From NCBI GenBank assembly GCA_949840885.1, contig CATKYJ010000028.1, positions 1-58,629 on the forward strand: a DNA stretch of 58,629 bases, in the 5' to 3' direction. Position 1 is the stretch's first letter. Each line of letters begins with the position of its first letter. The stretch is from an uncultured Acetatifactor sp. GTDB taxonomy: Bacteria > Bacillota > Clostridia > Lachnospirales > Lachnospiraceae. The translations under genes were made by a program, and so were the position numbers. Below are positions 1 to 6,788 of the stretch, piece after piece. The notes under the pieces were generated by a model, which worked only from the letters and a program-made list of their open reading frames with translations, was not told the origin of the DNA and ran no database searches.

Positions 1-32
1 TGAAAGATAGTGATATTGAATGGTAAGGGAAA

Positions 33-74
33 AAGGCGGTTGCAGGCTGAAAAGGCAGGCAGCCGCCTTGTTTT
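33..74 (+). terminator. Stem-loop with short T-run
   Basis: An 11-bp arm (33-43) pairs with 59-69 with one G-T wobble, and a GTTTT tail follows. It looks like the terminator of a gene left of the window, and it lies just before the broken ABC ATPase. Confidence 0.5.
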
Positions 75-116
75 GGGGTGTGTCCGTTTCGGTCACATAC
101 TGTTACTAACTATATA

Positions 117-305
117 GCACCGACCGGGAATCTTGACAGCAGGACAAGCCTGGAAGTTATGCTTCTTTTGGAGAAGCTGAACCGTGCCTTTTCTCAAACC
201 ATCATCATGATTACCCACAATGAGGAGCTGGCTCAAATGACTTCGCGGAGAATCCGTATTGAGGACGGCCGCATTGTGTCCGACAGCGTGGAGGGCAGAC
301 TATGA
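117..305 (+). pseudogene. ABC transporter ATP-binding protein, C-terminal fragment
   Basis: The fragment begins inside the Walker B region: the residues APTGNLDS are the tail of the usual DEPTGNLDS. It continues through a normal H-loop segment (MITHNEELA) to the C-terminus. The Walker A, Q-loop and signature motifs are absent. The reading frame runs on upstream to an ATG at 78, but those 13 codons do not resemble the family, so the 5' two thirds of the gene were replaced or deleted at about position 110-117. The stop codon overlaps the start of the permease gene (ATGA), as in intact MacB/LolD-type operons. It cannot hydrolyse ATP as it stands. Confidence 0.8.
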
Positions 306-2860
306 TATTCAGACTTGCATGCTTACAGATACGGTCTCACCGGCTCCGCGCGATATTTGTCGCGGTGGCTGCAGTGCTCACTTCCATTCTGTATATGACC
401 GTGATCAGCATTTCCTACTGCATTCTGGATTCCACCCAGCTTTCAAGAATGCTGGCGGGCGGATCGGATTTTCACGCGTCTGTCTCGGACACAGGCTATT
501 CGGTCTTGGCAGAGACGCTGCGCCGGGAAATCCAGAATGCGCCCGAGGTCGCGGAAGCATTTCTCTTAGGGATGCATAGGGCGGTATCCGCAGATTCCGC
601 GGATACGGACAGTGTGCATCAGGGAATGGAGATTGCTTTTACAGACAGTGAGAAAAGCCTTTCGCATTTGTTTATGACACCTACACAGGGGCAATTCCCG
701 GGGTCGCGGGATGAAATCATGCTGTATGAAAGAGCATTTTCTGCTGTCTTGGTGGGAGATCACATTCGATTCACATATGACGGCTCAGATGGAGAGACAA
801 AGGAAAAAGTCTATACGGTATCCGGTTTTTACGACTGCGATGCGGACAGACCGATCTCGGCGGTCACGCTGTACGATGAAAACAGCGTTCAGGAGTTTGG
901 CATTGCCACCCAAGTGATGATTAGATTTCACAGCGGATTCGGAATTGACAGACGGCTTGAAGCGGTGAGGGAACGTCTCGGAAAGTGGGAGCTTTCAGGC
1001 TCGTACAGGGACTCGCAAATCAACTACGCCTATGCCGCCGCGGATCTGGGTGAGTTCTTCCGGCCGGGCAACGTTCTCTTGATTCTTTGTGTTGTTGCGG
1101 TAGTTTTCTTCGCTGCGTTTTTGCTGATTTATAATATATTCTCTATTTCGCTGGCGCAGGATATGCGCAAATTCGGGCTATTGCGGGTAATCGGCACTAC
1201 GCACCGGCAGATGAGGAGGCTGACCTGTGTACAGATCATTCTCATTGGGTGTGGGGCGCTTCCCACAGGCCTTTTGCTGGGATATTTTATCGGTTTCAGG
1301 GTGCTTTCTCCAATCTTTATGAGCCTGAGCGGAAAGATGCTGCCCTACCGGTTCAGCCCGTGGATCGCGTTGATAAGCGCAGGATTGACATCGTTTACGC
1401 TGTTCTTCTCGGCACTGCGTCCGCTGAAGCGAATCAAAAAGATGACGCCGGTGCAGTCAGTGTCTCCAGGGCCGGAGGAAGACTGTAATAAAAAGGATAG
1501 ACGTCGGGAAATTCCCGCCTCTGCGCGCAGTCTGGCGCTGGCAGGTATCCGCAGAAGCCGCGGACGTATGCTGATTACGTCTCTCTCCGCCATGGTATCC
1601 GTCCTGCTCTTTGTGATTGTGGGAGGTCTTGTGGACGGCTTTATCAGAAGCGCACTGGACAGGCTGGGAAGATTTGACATTGATCTGACGCTGGCATATC
1701 AGATGGAAGACTCTGGGGCCATAAGCGTGGCTCCGCCATCCCTTGAAAGTCCCTCTTTTCGGGCTGCGATAGAGCCTGACGTCATTGAGCGCTTTGCATC
1801 GTCCGACGCTGTGAAAGAAATATATCTTCTGCGTTTTGAGCGTATCAGAGCAAAAATGATGCCGTTGCTGGAAGAAAAGATACGGGCGTATCTGGCACGG
1901 CAAAACAGTGAATTTGCGCGTGAGGAATATAAGGACATCCTTGACAGCGGCCTGATAAACGCAGTTATTCTCGGGATCCCCGACGAACTTTGTCAGTATC
2001 TTGTTGTATCCGGGGAGGCCGGGAAACCTGTTTCCTATGATGGGGAGGAACTGTATGATGGCAGCCATGTTTTGTGCGTTTCCACGGCTGACTCCGGGCA
2101 GTCTTTTTGCTCCATGTGTTTTTATACCGGAGACGTGCTGTCCTCGGAGGCTTTGGAGAGGAACTATGAGGTGATTGGGACGGAACTGCCTTACGGTATC
2201 CACACGGCACTGAGCGAGCTGTGTTCGTGTGAGTATATGGGTTCAAACGAAGCATTGTTTCTGCTTCCTATGAGTGTCTTTGAAAAAGAGTTTCATGACG
2301 CACCGGTATTTACCCTTCTTGCCAACGCAGAAGAGAGCATGGGAGAATCACTTCGGGAAGAGGTAGAGGAATATACCGACAAAAGAGGCATGGACCTTAA
2401 CGGCATGTCATACCGCTACCGTGCTGCCGGAAAATTGAACAGGCTTGCAGATCTGCGGGTACGGTTGGCAGCGCTTCGCCTTACCGGATACAGCCTATGC
2501 GGAATCATATTTCTGATCGGCCTTTTGAACATGATAAACAGCGCACTGACTTCAATGGTGCTGCGCCGGCGGGAATTCGCCATGCTGGAGACAGTCGGCA
2601 TGACCAGGGCCCAGCTTCGCAGAATGCTGCTGTATGAGAACAGCGCAGGCGGCGTGTTCGGACTTGTCTCTTTCGCTGTGGGTTCCGTGTTGTCAAGTGC
2701 ATTGCTGACACAGGCATTTGGAGTGGATATTGCGCTGATCTCCGTTCCGGCCATGGGAATCCTGCTTTTTCTCTTCGCTGCCGGTGGCGTAACTGCGGAG
2801 GTTTCCTATCGGATGCTGACCAGAACATCCCTGACCGAGCGGGTCAGACTTGGAGAGTGA
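302..2860 (+). CDS. FtsX-like ABC transporter permease
   Basis: This 852-residue protein has the MacB/FtsX-type permease layout repeated twice. There is a hydrophobic helix near residues 15-38, a large extracytoplasmic segment to about 255, and three helices around 258-370. A second cycle follows: a helix at about 425-450, an outer domain, and three helices at about 735-840. Such permeases work with an ATPase to export or sense peptides or antibiotics, or to extract lipoproteins. Its partner ATPase directly upstream is truncated, so the permease is orphaned unless an ATPase acts in trans. The start overlaps the ATPase stop by 4 nt. The exact substrate cannot be inferred. Confidence 0.85.
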   Translation: MIFRLACLQIRSHRLRAIFVAVAAVLTSILYMTVISISYCILDSTQLSRMLAGGSDFHASVSDTGYSVLAETLRREIQNAPEVAEAFLLGMHRAVSADSADTDSVHQGMEIAFTDSEKSLSHLFMTPTQGQFPGSRDEIMLYERAFSAVLVGDHIRFTYDGSDGETKEKVYTVSGFYDCDADRPISAVTLYDENSVQEFGIATQVMIRFHSGFGIDRRLEAVRERLGKWELSGSYRDSQINYAYAAADLGEFFRPGNVLLILCVVAVVFFAAFLLIYNIFSISLAQDMRKFGLLRVIGTTHRQMRRLTCVQIILIGCGALPTGLLLGYFIGFRVLSPIFMSLSGKMLPYRFSPWIALISAGLTSFTLFFSALRPLKRIKKMTPVQSVSPGPEEDCNKKDRRREIPASARSLALAGIRRSRGRMLITSLSAMVSVLLFVIVGGLVDGFIRSALDRLGRFDIDLTLAYQMEDSGAISVAPPSLESPSFRAAIEPDVIERFASSDAVKEIYLLRFERIRAKMMPLLEEKIRAYLARQNSEFAREEYKDILDSGLINAVILGIPDELCQYLVVSGEAGKPVSYDGEELYDGSHVLCVSTADSGQSFCSMCFYTGDVLSSEALERNYEVIGTELPYGIHTALSELCSCEYMGSNEALFLLPMSVFEKEFHDAPVFTLLANAEESMGESLREEVEEYTDKRGMDLNGMSYRYRAAGKLNRLADLRVRLAALRLTGYSLCGIIFLIGLLNMINSALTSMVLRRREFAMLETVGMTRAQLRRMLLYENSAGGVFGLVSFAVGSVLSSALLTQAFGVDIALISVPAMGILLFLFAAGGVTAEVSYRMLTRTSLTERVRLGE

Positions 2861-2933
2861 GGCGATAAAATCTTGCCCCAAAACCGGATAAACGGCATAA
2901 CTGACCAGACGCATTTGCCCACATAACGTATAG

Positions 2934-2961
2934 CAAGGTCACTGCTGTGACAGTGACCTTG
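2934..2961. other. Perfect 11-bp inverted repeat
   Basis: CAAGGTCACTG is followed by a 6-nt loop and its exact complement, 74 nt after the permease stop. There is no T-run on the plus strand, so it may be a transcript-end or mRNA-stabilising hairpin rather than a classical terminator. A weaker 6-bp hairpin sits at 3006-3026, downstream of the minus-strand operon. Confidence 0.5.
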
Positions 2962-3046
2962 AGCGCGCCGGCCGTAATGGAGGTATAAGCAGTTTGGTAA
3001 ATTCCGGCAGCCTTGCGTAAGCTGCCAAACGCGGGCGACAGTCCGT

Positions 3047-3358
3047 TTACAGAAGATAAACGGGAAGAGCCTGGCCTACTGTGTAGGACTCGTTTCCACC
3101 GGAGGCTTTGGGAGACTGTGATTTGGCTTCTTTCACAGCGGATTTGGCGCCGGTCTTACGACGGGCCGTTTCGGCTGTCCCGGCTTTTGCGCTTGCCCCT
3201 GCCTTTGCGCTTGCTGGAGCTTTTGCGCTCGCCCCTGCTTTAACGTCCGCCCCTGCGCTTGTTGGAGCTTTTGCGTCTGACCCGGCTTTTTGTGACTTTG
3301 CTGCCTCTTTTGCGGCGCTCGCCGCCGCTCTCTTGATGCTACCTGCTCCCACGGACAT
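3047..3358 (-). CDS. Small Ala/Lys-rich basic protein
   Basis: The 103-residue protein is built mainly of Ala, Lys, Ser and Gly, with repeats of the SAKAGA type in the middle (roughly residues 40-62). This resembles the disordered tails of bacterial histone-H1-like proteins. A very good ribosome site (AAAGGAGG, 9 nt before ATG) supports translation. The gene overlaps the end of the ParA gene by 20 nt, so the two are probably co-translated. No enzyme motif is visible. A DNA-binding or ParA-partner role is inference from charge and context only. The coding repeats also show as imperfect DNA repeats. Confidence 0.6.
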   Translation of the reverse strand: MSVGAGSIKRAAASAAKEAAKSQKAGSDAKAPTSAGADVKAGASAKAPASAKAGASAKAGTAETARRKTGAKSAVKEAKSQSPKASGGNESYTVGQALPVYLL

Positions 3359-4142
3359 GACTTTCTACCTCCTTTGCCAATTCCATATATTCACCTGCGC
3401 TTCTGGCAGATTTTTTATATGCCATCACGGGCCTTGAGTGATCCTGGGCCCATTCGATCTCACTGTCCACCCGGATGATTGTGTGGAATACATTTACTTC
3501 CCGGAATTCCTGTAAAGCCTCCAGCGTCTGCCTGCCGTAACTTTTTCTGGCGTCCATCTTTGTGATGACTACGCCCAGGAGGTTCAGCTCAGGCACCAGC
3601 TTCTTCACACTGTCCAGAAATTCAAACATGTTCGCCACCCCGAAGAGCCCCCACGGACTTGCCTCCACCGGAAGTATCACATAGTCCGAAGCGCATAGGA
3701 TATTCATGACCCAGCCTCCCAGGGTAGGAGGCGCATCAATCAGGATATAGTCGTATCCGCCTGTCTCCTTGAGGCGCTTCAGGCTCCTGGACAGAATCAG
3801 TTCCCTCTGCCATTTGGCGAAAAGATCGTACTCGATGCCGCTCATCAGGGTGGAGGAGGGAATCAGATCCAGATTCTCGTAAGGCGTATGTATCACATAG
3901 TCTTGCAGATCCTCCTCCTTTTTCATGGCTGTATAAAGGTTCTTCTCCCCGCAGGCGTAATCCAGCACCGTATCCTCCGGGAAAAAGGACAGCGTCAGAT
4001 TCAGCTGCATGTCCCCGTCTATCAACAGCACCCTGCGTCCCAGCAAGGCCAGGGAATAGCCCACATTGGCACAGGTGGTGGTCTTGCCGCTTCCGCCCTT
4101 ATTGTTGGCAAAGGCTATGGTTTTCACTTTACGTTCCGTCAT
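3339..4142 (-). CDS. ParA/MinD-family ATPase
   Basis: This 267-residue protein carries the deviant Walker A motif KGGSGKTTT at residues 15-23, with the signature lysine, and LLIDGDMQ (Walker A') shortly after. It also has the Walker B-like LIDAPPTLG. It belongs to the ParA/Soj group that binds DNA non-specifically when ATP-bound and positions DNA or protein cargo. No parB or parS-like site is seen nearby, so it is an orphan. The small basic protein immediately downstream is the only candidate partner. The start is the ATG at 4142, 14 nt inside the end of the DeoR gene, preceded by AAAGGA; an in-frame ATG at 4175 is less likely. Confidence 0.85.
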   Translation of the reverse strand: MTERKVKTIAFANNKGGSGKTTTCANVGYSLALLGRRVLLIDGDMQLNLTLSFFPEDTVLDYACGEKNLYTAMKKEEDLQDYVIHTPYENLDLIPSSTLMSGIEYDLFAKWQRELILSRSLKRLKETGGYDYILIDAPPTLGGWVMNILCASDYVILPVEASPWGLFGVANMFEFLDSVKKLVPELNLLGVVITKMDARKSYGRQTLEALQEFREVNVFHTIIRVDSEIEWAQDHSRPVMAYKKSARSAGEYMELAKEVESHVRGSR

Positions 4143-4980
4143 GCAGGCATTCCGTTCCTTTCTCCGGGAAATCATCTGTCTGTTTCTGCCCCTCTTCTCT
4201 GTCGTAGAGACATTGGATTCCTTTCTCCGCGAAATAGTCCATCCACTTCTGCTGCGGCCGGATGTCCGTCACCACCATGTCGATTTCGGACAGTTCGCAG
4301 ATTCTGGAAAACGCCACATTGCCGAATTTTGTGTGGTCCACTGCCAGGATGCGCTGCCTGGCGGACTTCAGCATGGTATGCTTGATCTGGGAGAGGGACT
4401 CATGGGCATCCGTGACGCCCCGCTCCAGATCCACGCCCTTGCAGGACAGGATCGCCTTGTCCGCCTGGAAAGAACTGATCACGTCCGCGGCCCTGGAGCC
4501 TACCAGAGTGAGATAATTCTCCCGCAGGGTCCCTCCGGTGCAGATGACTTCCCAGCCGCTTACATCGGAGAGCTCGATCAGCACCTCAATGGAACTGGTG
4601 ACTACGGTCAGCTTCTTTCTGCTCTTCAGGGCTTTCACCACTGCCACTGCCGTGGTGCTGGGATCCACAATGATGTGCTCTCCCTCCTGAACCAGCCCGG
4701 CCACCAGGGAGGCGATTTCCTGCTTTGCTTTCATGTTCCGCTTCTTGCGCACATTGAAAGGCATGTCCATGCCTGTATTCTCGTTGAGAACCGCGCCGCC
4801 GTAGCTTTTGACGGCCAGTCCGTCCCGCTCCAGCTTGTCCAGATCCCGTCGGATGGTCTCCTCCGAGACGTCAAACAGGGTGCTCAGCTCGCCGACCACC
4901 ACTTTCCGCTCGTTCTGCAGCTTTTCCAAAATCAGGTTCCTGCGCTCTACCGCCAGCATCTGCCATAGCTCCTTATCCAT
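4129..4980 (-). CDS. DeoR-family transcriptional regulator
   Basis: The N-terminus (about residues 10-60) is a winged helix-turn-helix of the DeoR type, with the family pattern LSTLFDVSEETIRRDL. The rest is a sugar-phosphate-sensing DeoRC domain containing VDPSTTA, TSSIE, CTGGTLR and LAVDHTKFG. Such proteins usually repress carbohydrate genes. Here the gene leads a minus-strand operon with parA and the basic protein, and it is divergent from citrate synthase 213 nt away. The C-terminus is odd: the last 34 residues hold a 21-residue unit (FAEKGIQCLYD...) followed by a second diverged copy (FPEKGTECLHD). Confidence 0.88.
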   Translation of the reverse strand: MDKELWQMLAVERRNLILEKLQNERKVVVGELSTLFDVSEETIRRDLDKLERDGLAVKSYGGAVLNENTGMDMPFNVRKKRNMKAKQEIASLVAGLVQEGEHIIVDPSTTAVAVVKALKSRKKLTVVTSSIEVLIELSDVSGWEVICTGGTLRENYLTLVGSRAADVISSFQADKAILSCKGVDLERGVTDAHESLSQIKHTMLKSARQRILAVDHTKFGNVAFSRICELSEIDMVVTDIRPQQKWMDYFAEKGIQCLYDREEGQKQTDDFPEKGTECLHDGT

Positions 4981-4997
4981 TATTTCACTGATTTTTT

Positions 4998-5026
4998 ATT
5001 TTATCACGTTGCATAGCGGGCTGCAA
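4998..5026 (-). promoter_or_regulatory. Promoter of the deoR-parA operon
   Basis: Read on the minus strand: TTGCAG, a 17-nt spacer, TAAAAT, ending about 18 nt before the DeoR start codon. This is a good sigma-A-type match. Confidence 0.6.
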
Positions 5027-5148
5027 TACTGAAATGGCCGTTACAGCCACTTTGCATACCGTAATTCTATCCTACTATGCATGCCTGATTTTATCAAGTG
5101 TTTCCGGTATATAATAGACAAAAAATTTTATTATTAAGATATTTTTCA

Positions 5149-5178
5149 TTGACAGAGAATGTGGAAAGAGGCTAAAAT
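5149..5178 (+). promoter_or_regulatory. Promoter of citrate synthase
   Basis: TTGACA, an 18-nt spacer, then TAAAAT, about 45 nt before the start codon. It sits back-to-back with the deoR promoter, so the DeoR protein could act on both; no operator was identified. Confidence 0.65.
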
Positions 5179-5222
5179 AAAGAGATAGCAATATGAAATT
5201 GAAAGCAAGGAGGAAATGTCTA

Positions 5223-6572
5223 TTGAAGAAAAACGAGATTGTAATGAATGATTATGCACAGTTATGCAAGACGGCGGACCATCTGGAGCCGGAAATGTTC
5301 GATAAGTATGAAGTGCAACGGGGTCTGCGCGACAAGAACGGAAACGGCGTAGTGACAGGACTTACCAATATATCGCGCATAGAATCCTTTCAGATGATAG
5401 ATGGCGTGAAGACACCCTGCGAGGGCCGGCTGTGGTACAGGGGATACGACTGTATCGAACTGGTGAAAGGCTTTCGGGGCCGGCGCTTCGGCTTCGAGGA
5501 GGTGGGGTATCTTTTGCTGTTCGGCCAGCTGCCGGACGAGAAGCAGTTAAAAGAGTTCAGGGAAATCCTGGTGGCATGCAGGACCCTGCCCACGAACTTC
5601 ACCAGGGACGTGATCATGAAAGCGCCCAGCAGCGATATCATGAACTCCCTGACCAGAAGCGTGCTGACGCTGGCCTCCTATGACAGGAACTGCAACGACA
5701 CTTCCATAGAGAATGTGGTGGGCCAGTGCTTCCGGCTGATCAGCGTGTTCCCTATGTTGGCCGTATACGGATACCATGCCTACAACCATTACCAGAATGA
5801 CGAGAGTATGTACATACACCGTCCCTCCAAAAAGCTGTCCACAGCGGAAAATCTTCTGATGATGCTGCGGCCGGACAAGAAGTACACGGAGCTGGAGGCT
5901 GCGGTGTTGGATACCGCCCTGGTGCTGCACATGGAGCACGGCGGCGGTAACAACTCCACCTTTACCACCCGTGTGGTGACCTCCTCCGGGTCGGACACCT
6001 ATTCCGTCATTGCGGCGGCTCTGTCCTCCCTGAAAGGACCCAAGCACGGCGGCGCCAATATCAAGGTGGTGGAGATGATGCGGGAGATAGAGGCCAATGT
6101 GTCCGACTGGGAGGACGAGGACGCTGTGAGGGCTTACCTGAAGAAGATTCTGAACAGGGAGGCCTTTGACCGCAAGGGGCTGATCTACGGTATGGGACAC
6201 GCGGTCTATTCCCTTTCCGACCCCAGGGCGCAGGTATTCAAAGGCTTTGTGCATCAGCTGGCGTCCGCCAAGGGCAGGGAAAAGGACTTTGCTCTGTATT
6301 CCATGATAGAGCGCCTGGCGCCCCAGGTAATCGCGGAGAAGTCCCGGATATACAAGGGCGTAAGCGCCAATGTGGACTTTTACAGCGGCTTCGTGTACAG
6401 CATGCTGGAGATCCCGCTGGAAATGTTCACGCCGATTTTTGCCATTGCCAGGATCGTGGGCTGGAGCGCCCACAGGATCGAAGAGCTGATCAATATGGAC
6501 AAGATCATCCGTCCCGCTTACAAGAGTGTCATGCAGCAGCGGGAATACGTGGCATTGGACAACCGATATTGA
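5223..6572 (+). CDS. gltA: Citrate synthase
   Basis: The 449-residue enzyme condenses oxaloacetate and acetyl-CoA, feeding glutamate synthesis or a partial citric acid cycle. Family residues are visible: MEHGGGN (His239), GPKHGGAN (His275), and GMGHAVYSLSDPRA with the catalytic His326 and Asp333. I choose the TTG start at 5223 because a strong AGGAGG lies 9 nt upstream. The upstream in-frame ATG at 5193 would place that ribosome site inside the gene, and the next in-frame ATG is at 5244. A 2-methylcitrate synthase activity cannot be excluded by eye, but no prp genes are nearby. Confidence 0.9.
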   Translation: MKKNEIVMNDYAQLCKTADHLEPEMFDKYEVQRGLRDKNGNGVVTGLTNISRIESFQMIDGVKTPCEGRLWYRGYDCIELVKGFRGRRFGFEEVGYLLLFGQLPDEKQLKEFREILVACRTLPTNFTRDVIMKAPSSDIMNSLTRSVLTLASYDRNCNDTSIENVVGQCFRLISVFPMLAVYGYHAYNHYQNDESMYIHRPSKKLSTAENLLMMLRPDKKYTELEAAVLDTALVLHMEHGGGNNSTFTTRVVTSSGSDTYSVIAAALSSLKGPKHGGANIKVVEMMREIEANVSDWEDEDAVRAYLKKILNREAFDRKGLIYGMGHAVYSLSDPRAQVFKGFVHQLASAKGREKDFALYSMIERLAPQVIAEKSRIYKGVSANVDFYSGFVYSMLEIPLEMFTPIFAIARIVGWSAHRIEELINMDKIIRPAYKSVMQQREYVALDNRY

Positions 6573-6608
6573 AAATGGAAATACAATGTGAAAAAGAGCA
6601 GCCTAAGC

Positions 6609-6637
6609 TTGTAGAGAAAAAAGTTTCATGGTATATG
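6609..6637 (+). promoter_or_regulatory. Possible promoter ahead of leader element copy 1
   Basis: TTGTAG, a 17-nt spacer, and an extended -10 (TGGTATATG). The -10 is only moderate. Transcription would begin at about 6644, at the very start of the repeated leader element. Confidence 0.4.
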
Positions 6638-6743
6638 CACGAGCGATAAAGATTGTCTCCAGTTTATAGTACCTGACGCTCGTGAGTCGGGTATCATGGA
6701 AGAGGAGCATTCCATGGCAGATTTTAGTGACTGTCAGTATAAA
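6637..6743 (+). promoter_or_regulatory. Repeated structured leader element, copy 1
   Basis: This is the first of three related copies (others 25908-26017 plus and 37706-37796 minus). It has a CACGAGC/GCTCGTG outer stem, an inner ATAAA/TTTAT stem, a GAGTCGGGT strand, then an ATGGAA/TTCCAT hairpin with GAGGAG in its loop, then a short reading frame. It fills the leader of the transglutaminase gene at 6785. It may be a cis-acting RNA or a small repeat family; see the findings. Confidence 0.65.
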
Positions 6744-6788
6744 ATATTGAGCATAAAAATTAGATTGAGCCGCGTTGCGGCAGAATGA
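6714..6788 (+). CDS. Possible 24-residue leader peptide
   Basis: An ATG at 6714 lies 6 nt after GAGGAG and opens a 24-codon frame (MADFSDCQYK...). Its TGA overlaps the ATG of the next gene (ATGA), which would couple translation. An in-frame ATG at 6696 is an alternative start. The first codons resemble the short frames in the two other element copies (MANISDRQYK and LANISDRQCK). Expression is unproven. Confidence 0.35.
   Translation: MADFSDCQYKILSIKIRLSRVAAE

Noticed and set aside
5547..6473. Long minus-strand open frame across citrate synthase
   Set aside because: It is antisense to a full-length conserved enzyme, has no ribosome site or protein-like motif, and is explained by GC-rich codon use.
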